Part shown: positions 8,057-16,761 of the stretch, in pieces
How the letters are laid out: each line of letters opens with the position of its first letter
Position numbering within the stretch: position 1 is the first letter of the stretch
Origin: Chloroflexota bacterium
GTDB taxonomy: Bacteria; Chloroflexota; Dehalococcoidia; GIF9; AB-539-J10
NCBI GenBank assembly: GCA_030611015.1
Contig: JAUWQP010000009.1
Span: 1 to 32,870 of the forward strand
Reading direction: 5' to 3'
DNA: 32,870 nt
Translations under genes and position numbers: made by a program
Notes under the pieces: model-generated
The model's database searches: none
Told to the model about the DNA's origin: nothing
Seen by the model: the letters and a program-made list of their open reading frames with translations, nothing else

Positions 8057-8174
8057 GTTTTATCCTCCTCAGAATAATTCAGATGTCGCCTAACATATCA
8101 CAGATTTGAGAAGTCAGAGCGACAGAAGCCAAGAGCTGGAACTTCATATGTTCCGCTCTCGCAAGTCAGACAAA

Positions 8175-8660
8175 TCACTCTGCGAATCTCCCATCATCTT
8201 TCGATCCTGAAAGCTTGTGCACATTTTTCTCTAGCCATCCTATCCTTTCCACTTCCCTTATGTCAAATTCTGGAATATAAGGTTTAATATCCAGAAGGGG
8301 GGTTCCATCTACAATGTCCACATCTCGAATATGGAGCATATTCCCTTCAACCTTGACAAGGCACACTACCGAGATGCCAATAGGATTGGGTCTACCGGGA
8401 CCTCGCATGGCAAAGACTCCATGCCTTTCGTTATCCATATAGGGCTTTGCTATCAATGTCGAACCTTTAGATAAGTGAAAGTGGTATAGCAAAATAATGT
8501 GAGAGAAACCTTCAATATCCTTTAGGCCTTCAGTGTATTCCGGGAATACCTCGACTATCCCATTGATACCTTTAGCAGCTGCAGGCTGTATAGGCGTCCC
8601 TTTGGGTTCCTTTAAGGGAGAATGAATAACTCCGATTGGCTTGTACTTTATCTCATTCAT
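8175..8660 (-). CDS. trmO: tRNA (N6-threonylcarbamoyladenosine37-N6)-methyltransferase TrmO
   Basis: TrmO (YaeB/TsaA) methylates t6A37 of threonine tRNA from SAM. The 161-aa protein begins with the family hallmark KPIGVIHSP and ends its beta-barrel core with RGPGRPNPIGIS (86-97) and DVDIVDGTPLLDIKPYIPE. It corresponds to the single-domain form common in archaea and many bacteria, without the extra C-terminal domain of the enterobacterial enzyme. It is monocistronic as far as can be seen, divergent from ligA with a 183-base gap. Some members of the TsaA-like family act on other substrates, so the exact target is inferred. Confidence 0.88.
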   Translation of the reverse strand: MNEIKYKPIGVIHSPLKEPKGTPIQPAAAKGINGIVEVFPEYTEGLKDIEGFSHIILLYHFHLSKGSTLIAKPYMDNERHGVFAMRGPGRPNPIGISVVCLVKVEGNMLHIRDVDIVDGTPLLDIKPYIPEFDIREVERIGWLEKNVHKLSGSKDDGRFAE

Positions 8661-8815
8661 GCTTTCGCCCTTTTACATATGCAGGCCTCGGTGTTGCCCA
8701 GAGACGAAGCAGGGGAAATCGTTCCCCATAGTACTCGTCTAATTGTAGCACACAGCATAGGGTCAATGAATTGGAGAGGAGCTAGTCGCAAGGCAAGATT
8801 CATAGGGGGGAGTTT

Positions 8816-8824
8816 TGCTATACT
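8816..8824 (+). promoter_or_regulatory. ligA promoter, extended -10
   Basis: TGCTATACT is a TGn extended -10, with TATACT at 8819-8824. It lies about 20 bases before the ligA ATG, so the leader would be about a dozen bases. A good -35 is not obvious. Confidence 0.5.
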
Positions 8825-8828
8825 ATAA

Positions 8829-10865
<2,037 letters not shown>

Positions 10866-10938
10866 GAAAGATTTAGGAAAACGTAGAAGAGATTTACAAC
10901 TCTCTATACGGAAGTTCCCAAACGCTGAAAGTCTTAGG

Positions 10939-10980
10939 TGAGGTTTGAGCCAGTTCACTGCATTTTGTAATGAAACCTCA
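10939..10980. terminator. Inverted repeat after ligA, possible bidirectional terminator
   Basis: TGAGGTTT (10939-10946) and AAACCTCA (10973-10980) are perfect arms separated by 26 bases. The site lies between the convergent ends of ligA and the small minus-strand gene. There is no U tract, so a factor-independent terminator is only a possibility. Confidence 0.35.
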
Positions 10981-11030
10981 GCCCCCGCCTGTGAAGTTCC
11001 AGCTTTGGAGTGTAGAATTCCGCTTTCTCT

Positions 11031-11276
11031 TTAACCCAAGACGGAAATAGATTGAACCACAGTCAAAACCACAAGCGCAGCGGTCAGTACAATCAGCACA
11101 ATTGAAAGCCTCTTACTCGTCCTATCTAACTTTATTAACGTGTTTAGCAAATCAGATACGAATGGCGTTATGATACCCATATCGTTTGGTGAAACATTAT
11201 TTAATGTCACTGTTTTCAGGCGCTTTTTATCATCCCACTCGAATGATATTTCCCCTTTAGATTCTACGCTTTTCAT
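11031..11276 (-). CDS. Small tail-anchored membrane protein, unknown function
   Basis: This 81-aa protein has a polar, charged N-terminal half and one hydrophobic segment at the extreme C-terminus (LSIVLIVLTAALVVLTVVQS), giving a tail-anchored topology. I do not recognise a family. It is probably real: a strong ribosome-binding site (AAGGAGGT) lies nine bases before the ATG, and the transcription unit begins in promoter cassette copy A. It is the first gene of that unit, convergent with ligA. Function unknown. Confidence 0.65.
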   Translation of the reverse strand: MKSVESKGEISFEWDDKKRLKTVTLNNVSPNDMGIITPFVSDLLNTLIKLDRTSKRLSIVLIVLTAALVVLTVVQSISVLG

Positions 11277-11323
11277 CTCGCTTTACCTCCTTGCTAGCTC
11301 ATCGCTTTACCAAAGTCATCAAA

Positions 11324-11350
11324 TCATGCTACTCCAGTCGGAGTATACAT
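11324..11350 (-). CDS. Possible leaderless 8-codon upstream ORF (MYTPTGVA)
   Basis: The ATG at 11350 occupies the same position within cassette copy A as the start codon of the zinc-ribbon gene within copy B, just after the predicted transcription start. Here it opens only eight codons before TGA. It may be inert, or a short upstream ORF affecting the 81-aa gene that starts 48 bases further on. Confidence 0.2.
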   Translation of the reverse strand: MYTPTGVA

Positions 11351-11412
11351 CCTAATCTAATTGTACCACTTACTAGCTCAGTGAAGTTTGAGGATAGCTT
11401 GAGGCTTTATCA
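11348..11412 (-). promoter_or_regulatory. Promoter cassette, copy A
   Basis: This 65-bp block is 59/65 identical to 12034-12098 without gaps; 36 consecutive bases are identical. On the minus strand it holds TGGTACAAT, a TGn extended -10 (hexamer at 11365-11360). Further upstream lies the direct repeat CCTCAA-N5-CCTCAA, spaced by 11 bp, which could be an activator or repressor site. It lies upstream of the 81-aa gene. Confidence 0.7.
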
Positions 11413-11425
11413 CCATATTGAAGGC

Positions 11426-11689
11426 CTAATCTTTCTTCCTCAATATTACCCGACTTGCTACTAGGGCAGCCGTTAGGATAAGAAATAAACAGAAGGGCCC
11501 GACAATCCACTTGACAATCCATGCGGTAAATTCTGTATTTCGCCCTGCAAGGATGGCACTCTGGGTAAGCTCGTCTTGCGCCCATCCCGGCATTGGCTCG
11601 CCATATATCATAGCCGCTTTCATGCCGACGACCAGTATAATGATGCCTACAGCCCCTAATAGAATGAGACGAAGCTTCCTTTTATCCAT
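11426..11689 (-). CDS. Small two-TM membrane protein, unknown function
   Basis: This 87-aa protein has two transmembrane helices: one near the N-terminus (LILLGAVGIIILVVGMKAAM) and one near the C-terminus (IVGPFCLFLILTAALVASRV). A short loop of about 30 residues between them has a PMPGWAQDE sequence, and both termini are basic, so both are probably cytoplasmic. I do not recognise a family. A ribosome-binding site (GGAGAGGT) directly precedes the ATG. It lies 50 bases downstream of the zinc-ribbon gene and ends just before cassette copy A, so it is most likely expressed from cassette copy B together with the zinc-ribbon gene. Confidence 0.65.
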   Translation of the reverse strand: MDKRKLRLILLGAVGIIILVVGMKAAMIYGEPMPGWAQDELTQSAILAGRNTEFTAWIVKWIVGPFCLFLILTAALVASRVILRKKD

Positions 11690-11739
11690 CTTACCTCTCC
11701 AAATTCGCCAGCTGAGCTACTCACACAATATCATGCCAA

Positions 11740-12036
11740 CTACTCGCCTCCAGCTTTATTACTCTTTTCAGGTTTCGCCAATGCTTTTGCCGCTCTCTCC
11801 TGCAACTCCTTCAGCTTCTCTGCCCCCTTCCACTGCTCTAACTTGTCCTCCAAGACTTTAAATTCTTTCACTTCCCCCTTGTCCAACTTAATGCGCAGTA
11901 ATGACTTACACGTATCACACAACAAATCACCGCTATAATCCTGGTCAACATATTCTGGAAATTTAATAGTATTTTCACACATAATGCACGCAATCTCAGC
12001 CCTTTTTCTCTTTATCACCATAGCCAAGGTACGCAT
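11740..12036 (-). CDS. Zinc-ribbon protein, unknown function
   Basis: This 98-aa protein has a four-cysteine zinc ribbon: IACIMC then, about 18 residues later, LLCDTCKSLLRIKL. A charged, probably coiled-coil C-terminus follows (lysine/glutamate/alanine rich). The ribbon resembles the second half of the protein at 15340-15585: both have CxxC, a spacer containing YSG, CxxC, and a strand ending in GEV. The ATG at 12036 lies inside promoter cassette copy B, only about three bases after the expected transcription start, so it may be a leaderless start. The alternative ATG at 12021 would give a protein five residues shorter. The role is unknown; such ribbons bind nucleic acids or proteins. Confidence 0.7.
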   Translation of the reverse strand: MRTLAMVIKRKRAEIACIMCENTIKFPEYVDQDYSGDLLCDTCKSLLRIKLDKGEVKEFKVLEDKLEQWKGAEKLKELQERAAKALAKPEKSNKAGGE

Positions 12037-12098
12037 CCTAATCTCATTATACCATTCGCTAGCTCAGTGAAGTTTGAGGATAGCTTGAGGCTTTCTCA
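12034..12098 (-). promoter_or_regulatory. Promoter cassette, copy B
   Basis: The near-identical partner of 11348-11412. On the minus strand it contains TGGTATAAT, a perfect TATAAT at 12051-12046 with the TGn extension. The same CCTCAA-N5-CCTCAA direct repeat lies upstream. It drives the zinc-ribbon gene, whose ATG is within the duplicated block, and probably the two-TM gene after it. Confidence 0.75.
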
Positions 12099-12146
12099 AC
12101 TGTAGTTGGTCACCAACAGCTCTAATAAGCTAGCCTTGACCACCTG

Positions 12147-13106
12147 CTATTTCTTTATCGCCACGTATGCTTCAACTAGGAAGACGATATTCGTTGCCGC
12201 CAGATGAAGTGCATAAGCAGCGTAGTGGTTTGGAACAATAGTTCTCTTTTTCCCTTGACCATGTCTCGCTAATCTATTACTTGTAGTAGGTAGTCCACTT
12301 TCTAATGTTGCTCTTAAGGAACCAAAATGACCTTGTAAAGGCCTAGGAATTAATCCATTTCCAATACAAATATCGATTAAAGGCTTTGCAGTTGCGTTCT
12401 CAGGGAATTTCCAACCCATCAGTGAGCAAATCGATTTCATCGTGCTTTCAAATGCTTTTAACGCATTAGAAATAGCGTCTTTGTTGTTACCCTCGCGGTA
12501 ATGTTTGTGGGCATCTAAGAATTCTTCGGAAGCTCCCTCAAAACCCGGTTGTTGGAGAAGAGAAATAGCTGGGAGCACGGCTTCAGTATGCATATATTGG
12601 GAGTCCATCCGAACAATCATACCACCAGCATATTGGTAACCAATCCCATGTTCCTTAAACCTAGTATTTAATTCGTTAATAGCATCGTCAGGCTCTTGGG
12701 TAATTTTTGCTCTGAGTTTTTCTACACCATCTAATTTCGAGCAAACTATTTCAATCATGCGAAAAGATACTTCAATCAAGCTTAATATATTGTCAATGTT
12801 GGATTCTTCTAATAAAAAGGTGCAACATTTCGTAAATGGCTTATCTCCCTTTCTGCCTAACGATGAAAGTCCTAATTCTCTACATAATATGTCGTGTATC
12901 GCAATCCAAATATTGTCTGGTGGTTCGTTACTATAGTCGTAGCTGCCTTCTCGCCAAGTACCAATTGCGGTTCGCCAAATATATATTATCTGGTTTCGCA
13001 AACCTTCTGGTATTTCATCATATTTATAAACATCAGGTTGCCCTACTTGTTCCTGCTGCTTTTTTCGCTTTGAATAAATATCATATACGGGCATTTCTAC
13101 CATCAT
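12147..13106 (-). CDS. STM4504/CBY_0614 family protein (Abi-like C-terminal region)
   Basis: This 319-aa protein matches from memory the STM4504/CBY_0614 family. It opens with MPVYDIYSKRKK and PDVYKYDEIPEGLRNQIIYI, then an alpha-helical middle, then a conserved C-terminal block with AHKHYREGNNKDAISNALKA, ATAKPLIDICIGNGLIP, LRATLESGLPT and RLARHGQG. The C-terminal block resembles the Abi_C/HEPN-like helical domain found in abortive-infection proteins. RLARHG could correspond to the R-x(n)-H motif of such domains, but catalysis is unproven. The function of the family is not established. The first codons (ATG at 13106 or 13103) are weak; the family start may be the ATG at 13094. It is isolated on the minus strand in the accessory island. 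Confidence 0.82.
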   Translation of the reverse strand: MMVEMPVYDIYSKRKKQQEQVGQPDVYKYDEIPEGLRNQIIYIWRTAIGTWREGSYDYSNEPPDNIWIAIHDILCRELGLSSLGRKGDKPFTKCCTFLLEESNIDNILSLIEVSFRMIEIVCSKLDGVEKLRAKITQEPDDAINELNTRFKEHGIGYQYAGGMIVRMDSQYMHTEAVLPAISLLQQPGFEGASEEFLDAHKHYREGNNKDAISNALKAFESTMKSICSLMGWKFPENATAKPLIDICIGNGLIPRPLQGHFGSLRATLESGLPTTSNRLARHGQGKKRTIVPNHYAAYALHLAATNIVFLVEAYVAIKK

Positions 13107-13370
13107 ATCATGAATGATTCTCCGCTTTAATTCTCATTTTCGGGGCGGTTTAAGTTAGTGTGGTTTATGCAGCCTTTCTAATATAGGATATTCCAAAGTG
13201 TAAAGCTAAATGTCGGCAAAATCCGGGCTTCAGGCCAAATCAACCTAAAAGCAGAAGACTAAAGCGAGTTAAGCCAATCAAGCTTGCTGTTTAAGGTGAG
13301 TAGCATTTGCTTAGCATCAACAGAATCAGCCATAATATCGCGTGACTGAATTCCCATAAACTCTAAGTCA

Positions 13371-13946
13371 ATGAAACTCATAGTTGGTTTGGGGAATCCC
13401 GGTAAGACTTATGCCCATAATCGCCACAATGCTGGCTTCCGGTGCCTGAATTACTTCGCCAGGCTTCATTCTATTCGCTTTGACCACAGGCAATGCCGGG
13501 CTAGGGTAGGCATTGGCGAAGTAAGAGGTGAAAAGTTGCTGCTGGCAAAGCCCAGGACATTTGTGAATCTCAGCGGCGACCCCGTGGCTTGCCTGGTGCG
13601 TAAGCATGACATTCCTTTGAGCAACCTCTTGATAATCTATGATGACCTCGATTTGCCTCTGGGCAAAATTCGCCTGCGGCAGAACGGAAGCTCGGGAGGA
13701 CACAAGGGAATGAATTCCGCTATTTCCGCCCTCGGTAGCGAGGACTTCCCTCGAGTCAGGGTGGGGATTGGGCGGCCCCAGGGAGAAGAGCAATCCATCG
13801 GCGAGGACGCTATAGTCAGTTATGTGCTCAGCGATTTCTCCCCTCAGGAAGAAGCAACAATTAAGCCTGTAATTGCCACGGTGGCCGAAGCCATTGACTG
13901 CTTTCTTACTCAGGGAATAGAAGCGGCAATGAGCAAGTTTAACTAG
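13371..13946 (+). CDS. pth: Peptidyl-tRNA hydrolase
   Basis: Pth releases tRNA from prematurely ended peptidyl-tRNAs, an essential recycling step. The 191-aa protein has the complete active site: GLGNPGKTY (N9), HNRHNAGF with the catalytic His19, PRTFVNLSG (N66), and IIYDDLDLPLG with Asp91/92 followed by GSSGGHKGMNS. Length and order are normal. The 3' end, from codon 171 to beyond the stop (13881-14010), recurs as a 79%-identical copy at 15101-15230, so this gene end looks like an integration or recombination site. No strong ribosome-binding site precedes the ATG. Confidence 0.96.
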   Translation: MKLIVGLGNPGKTYAHNRHNAGFRCLNYFARLHSIRFDHRQCRARVGIGEVRGEKLLLAKPRTFVNLSGDPVACLVRKHDIPLSNLLIIYDDLDLPLGKIRLRQNGSSGGHKGMNSAISALGSEDFPRVRVGIGRPQGEEQSIGEDAIVSYVLSDFSPQEEATIKPVIATVAEAIDCFLTQGIEAAMSKFN

Positions 13947-14010
13947 CCGCTTTACGAAGCTACGTGCCATGCCGTATTAAAAAGAAAATTTAACCAAATA
14001 GCGGATTGTT
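13881..14010. repeat. Direct repeat, left copy (pth 3' end and flank)
   Basis: This 130-bp stretch covers the last 22 codons of pth and 64 bases beyond. It aligns without gaps to 15101-15230, with 27 mismatches counted by hand. Within the coding part most changes are synonymous. Confidence 0.85.
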
Positions 14011-14350
14011 GCTCCTTGGCTCTATAGGATGTCTTGGACACCGCACAAAACAATATCGACAATCCCTTTACTAACAGTACTATAGTACTATAAGGCGATC
14101 ATAAATTTGGTAGTCAAGTGTGTGCCTTAGTGGATTGCGCAGTTCTCACAATGCTTAGTCCAGCATATATTGATATCCTATAGCGGACGAAGGGGGTAAG
14201 GTGAATAACTGGATACTTCTGTTACTAATGTGTGATTGACAGTAAACAAGACCATGCTATATGATAGTCTTAGAGAGAAATTCCAAATAACGTTTAATAA
14301 CCAAAATCCATAGGGCTTAACAGTTTTAAATTTTGAAAGGGAGGATGAAC
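13947..14350. other. Intergenic region between pth and the DUF4382 gene
   Basis: The region contains the non-coding part of the left direct repeat (to 14010), a 14-bp perfect palindrome AGTACTATAGTACT (14076-14089) that could be an operator, and the promoter of the DUF4382 gene. No further gene is visible. Confidence 0.6.
14236..14263 (+). promoter_or_regulatory. Promoter of the DUF4382 gene
   Basis: TTGACA (14236-14241), 16 bases, then TATATG (14258-14263) preceded by TGC, a TGn extended -10. TATGAT two bases further on is an alternative -10 with an 18-base spacer. Confidence 0.55.
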
Positions 14351-14947
14351 ATGAAGAAATTCTTATCACTGACGATTATTCTGGCAGTGGTGGCTGCATT
14401 ATCGATTACTCTGGCGGTGCTGTCTACATCAGGAGTAGGTTGTATTTCTCCAGAACAGGCACTAGAAACAGGAACCTTGAAACTCTATCTTTCAGATGCG
14501 CCGACAGACGCCGAAAATGTTACAGGTGTTTACATTACTATTGATGAAATTCAATACCATCGAGATGGTCAATGGATAACATGCGGGGAATTTGTAGTCC
14601 CTCAAAAATATGACTTATTGGAATTAACCGGGGGAAATTCCACCTTATTGGGTGAGTTGACATTGCCTTCTGGGAATTACACTCAAATTCGCTTCATGCT
14701 TGATATTCAAGAAATAGGTCCACCCCCAACCAGTCCGGGCTGTTATATCGAATTTGCTGATAACTCCACAGAGCCTCTCTTCGTCCCGAGCGGTGGACAG
14801 ACAGGCTATAAAGGAATAGGCCGATTCGAAGTTCCTGTTAATGGAACTGTGGTGGTTACCGCGGACTTCGATGTTCGTGAAGCTGTTGTTCTAGCAGGTT
14901 CTTCATACATCTTAAAGCCAACAATCAAGCTGATAGTCAACGACTAA
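14351..14947 (+). CDS. DUF4382 domain-containing secreted protein
   Basis: An N-terminal signal sequence (MKKFLSLTIILAVVAALSIT) is followed by GVGC, a weak lipobox candidate. A DUF4382 domain follows: GTLKLYLSDAPTDAENVTGV, then VYITIDEIQ, a LLELTGGNSTLLGELTLPSG segment and the closing YILKPTIKLIV strand. DUF4382 proteins are exported beta-rich proteins of unknown function, common in archaea and in several bacterial phyla. The start is the ATG at 14351, seven bases after GGGAGG; upstream in-frame TTG and ATG codons are ignored. The TAA at 14945 is followed in the same frame by 72 further sense codons, so the protein may be a truncated version of a longer one (see next entry). Confidence 0.85.
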   Translation: MKKFLSLTIILAVVAALSITLAVLSTSGVGCISPEQALETGTLKLYLSDAPTDAENVTGVYITIDEIQYHRDGQWITCGEFVVPQKYDLLELTGGNSTLLGELTLPSGNYTQIRFMLDIQEIGPPPTSPGCYIEFADNSTEPLFVPSGGQTGYKGIGRFEVPVNGTVVVTADFDVREAVVLAGSSYILKPTIKLIVND

Positions 14948-15166
14948 GCTGGAAGTATCCGTGGCTCAATTACAAATACTTCTCATCGCACCGATATGAT
15001 TGTTATTGCCAACGGAGATAGAACTTGGGCTGACACAGAAGTCAATGACCCAGTTGGTGAGGATTCCATATTTTCTAATTCAATTGCCAGCGAGAGAATA
15101 GTGGCGGAAGCCATTGATTACTTTCTCACCCAGGGGATAGAAGCGGCAATGAGCAAGGTCAACTAG
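14948..15166 (+). pseudogene. In-frame remnant after the DUF4382 stop, fused to a pth 3' fragment
   Basis: Directly after the TAA of the DUF4382 gene the same frame stays open for 72 codons to TAG at 15164. The first part, AGSIRGSITNTSHRTDMIVI, resembles the AGSI-xGxV/IT beta-strand extensions that follow DUF4382 domains. From 15101 the frame is a diverged pth C-terminus (VAEAIDYFLTQGIEAAMSK). No start codon or ribosome-binding site of its own is evident. Either one base change in the stop codon separated this tail from a longer DUF4382 protein, or the openness is fortuitous. Confidence 0.55.
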
Positions 15167-15230
15167 CCTCTTTATAAAGCTACATAGTATACCCTATTCA
15201 AACGGGAATTTAGCAATACGGCGGTTTGTT
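15101..15230. repeat. Direct repeat, right copy (diverged pth 3' end)
   Basis: Partner of 13881-14010. It encodes VAEAIDYFLTQGIEAAMSKVN and a stop, then non-coding flank that decays from about 85% to about 65% identity. The sequence to its left has no resemblance to pth, so the boundary is sharp at about 15098-15101. Confidence 0.85.
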
Positions 15231-15268
15231 AAGTCTAAATCCAAATTATTCGTCAGGGGAAAACACCA

Positions 15269-15288
15269 TGCTATAATTTCAGTATAAT
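15269..15288 (+). promoter_or_regulatory. Promoter of the zinc-finger/DUF998 pair
   Basis: TGCTATAAT (hexamer 15272-15277) is a TGn extended -10. A second TATAAT lies at 15283-15288. No convincing -35 is present for either. Confidence 0.5.
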
Positions 15289-15339
15289 GAACTTAGTAAC
15301 TGGAATATTTTAGACATTGCCAATGTACTAAGGAGAGAA

Positions 15340-15585
15340 ATGCGTTTTAAATGTGTCACTTGCGGAATTGAGTTCGATACTATAGAGCAGCTAGCTCGCC
15401 ATAAGCAACAGCACCAGGCTGGTCCAAGAAGCTCCTCAGGAGTAATTTGCCTGGGCTGTGGTAAAAGTATCCCTTTGGAGTCATCTAAAGCTAACTACAG
15501 CGGGCCACTCGCTTGTCCTAACTGTCGACGGACAATGACCGTCGTATTAGAAGATGGTGAAGTGGTTGCATCTCGGCTTGGCTAA
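15340..15585 (+). CDS. Small C2H2 plus zinc-ribbon protein
   Basis: This 81-aa protein has two zinc modules. The N-terminal one is a classical C2H2 finger, C-x2-C-x12-H-x3-H in FKCVTCGIEFDTIEQLARHK. The C-terminal one is a four-cysteine ribbon, VICLGCGKS then about 18 residues later LACPNCRRTMTVVL, ending in GEVV. The ribbon is similar to that of the protein at 11740-12036, including the YSG before the second cysteine pair. A clear ribosome-binding site (AAGGAG) precedes the ATG. The stop is five bases from the DUF998 gene, so they form an operon. Probably nucleic-acid or protein binding; exact role unknown. Confidence 0.78.
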   Translation: MRFKCVTCGIEFDTIEQLARHKQQHQAGPRSSSGVICLGCGKSIPLESSKANYSGPLACPNCRRTMTVVLEDGEVVASRLG

Positions 15586-15590
15586 CGTCT

Positions 15591-16226
15591 ATGTCTAAAC
15601 GTCTGAACATCCATAGTGTCCCGGCTCTAGTCGGTATCGTGGGACCCATTGTGGTGGCTGTCGGGGATCTCGCAGCATCTTCATCCGTTCCCGGTTACAG
15701 CCTGGTCCGTGATTCAGTCAGCAGCCTGGCATTGACTAGCATAGGCTGGCTACAATCAATTTGCTTTCTAGCTATGGGCCTGCTGTTGGTGATCTTTGTC
15801 GCCGGGCTGTTTTTTAATATTCGTAGAGCCCGGGTCTTCCATGCCGGCATCGTACTTCTTGCTCTCTGTGGCTTCGTGCTGATGTTGATTGCCACCTTTC
15901 ATATGGACCACCCTGGAGCTCCGCCTATTGATGGAACAATCCACACGATAGCATCTTACGGCCTTGGCTTGTTATTCCCCATCGCCATTTTGTCGCTCAC
16001 ACCTAGCCTCAAGAATACCCCGAATTGGAAAAACATCTTTATCTATACACTTATTGCCGGTGTTTTAGCTTTGGCTCTGATATCGGGGGCATTGCTTGCC
16101 GAGCAACGAGGCTGGTTCGGTCTGTATGAGCGAATTATAATACTCAACGCGCTAGTCTGGGTGGAGGTAGTAGCAATCCATTTTCTACGCCTGCTGCTGA
16201 GGCAGGAGCCAAAGCCTCAATCCTGA
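15591..16226 (+). CDS. DUF998 family membrane protein
   Basis: This 211-aa protein has about six hydrophobic helices spread over its whole length. The arrangement matches DUF998: a first helix with VGIVGPIVVAVGDL, a conserved YSLVRDSVSSLAL loop, then HAGIVLLALCGFVLMLIATF, FHMDHPG and GTIHTIASYGLG. The function of DUF998 is unknown. Its start follows the zinc-finger stop by five bases without its own ribosome-binding site, so translation is probably coupled. Confidence 0.82.
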   Translation: MSKRLNIHSVPALVGIVGPIVVAVGDLAASSSVPGYSLVRDSVSSLALTSIGWLQSICFLAMGLLLVIFVAGLFFNIRRARVFHAGIVLLALCGFVLMLIATFHMDHPGAPPIDGTIHTIASYGLGLLFPIAILSLTPSLKNTPNWKNIFIYTLIAGVLALALISGALLAEQRGWFGLYERIIILNALVWVEVVAIHFLRLLLRQEPKPQS

Positions 16227-16268
16227 CAGCATCTCAATTTTGCCCGAGTCTGAGTTGGACTGAAGTTG

Positions 16269-16448
16269 ATGATCAGGCGTAAGCCAAAAGAGGTTAAAAC
16301 GAAGGAATATTTGGGCAAGAAAGTATTGCGAGTAACACCAAAAACCACGAAACTGTTGAAACAGTCGGTTAGGCAGTTCTGGGCGAGGTCTAAGCAGAAA
16401 TATGAGATATCACTTGCCAGCCCGACTGACTTGTTAGAGCACGAATAA
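16269..16448 (+). CDS. Doubtful small basic ORF
   Basis: About 59 residues, rich in lysine and arginine (MIRRKPKEVKTKEYLGKKVL at the start). It has only a weak upstream purine run and no recognised family. It could be a small nucleic-acid-binding protein or a fortuitous frame; base composition does not settle it. Confidence 0.25.
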   Translation: MIRRKPKEVKTKEYLGKKVLRVTPKTTKLLKQSVRQFWARSKQKYEISLASPTDLLEHE

Positions 16449-16563
16449 GAACACAATGACGGGCACTTGTCTGCCCATCCAGAAACGAATAATTTAGAGT
16501 CCAACCAAATATACGCATAGGACCATGTTCTCTTAGGGTGCAAGGTATCGTCTCTTCCAGTCT

Positions 16564-16743
16564 GCTATCGGGACAAGATTAAGCAGGACGAGGAAAGTGT
16601 TGAGGCTTTTCTGGGCGGCATAGTCCACGAGGCTCTCAAGAAATGCTACGACCACGTCAAGCTGGCCAGGCTAGTCACGCTGGATGAACTGCTCGTCTGC
16701 TATGACAATCTCTGGCAGCAGAACTGGCACGACGGGATTGTTA
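16564..16743 (+). pseudogene. Orphan internal fragment of the RecB/Cas4-like nuclease gene
   Basis: These 180 bases align without gaps to 17611-17790 (codons 22-81 of the intact gene), with 19 mismatches counted by hand, about 89% identity. It still reads in frame as CYRDKIKQDEESVEAFLGGI and onward, and keeps the active-site GGxxH histidine. It has no start codon, no Fe-S cysteines and no nuclease core. Similarity stops abruptly on both sides. Together with the intact gene it flanks the HigBA pair. Confidence 0.85.
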
Positions 16744-16761
16744 GTAGGGGGAGGAGGCTTG

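Noticed and set aside
13368-13970. Minus-strand frame of 200 codons opposite pth
   Set aside because: It is the antisense shadow of pth; pth has all its catalytic motifs.
16254-16505. Possible small mobile element with 8-bp inverted ends
   Set aside because: The arms GTTGGACT/AGTCCAAC are too short and no target duplication is visible.
16217-16543. Minus-strand ORF of 108 codons
   Set aside because: No motif or start signal; it runs into the DUF998 gene end and overlaps the small basic ORF, for which evidence is itself weak.
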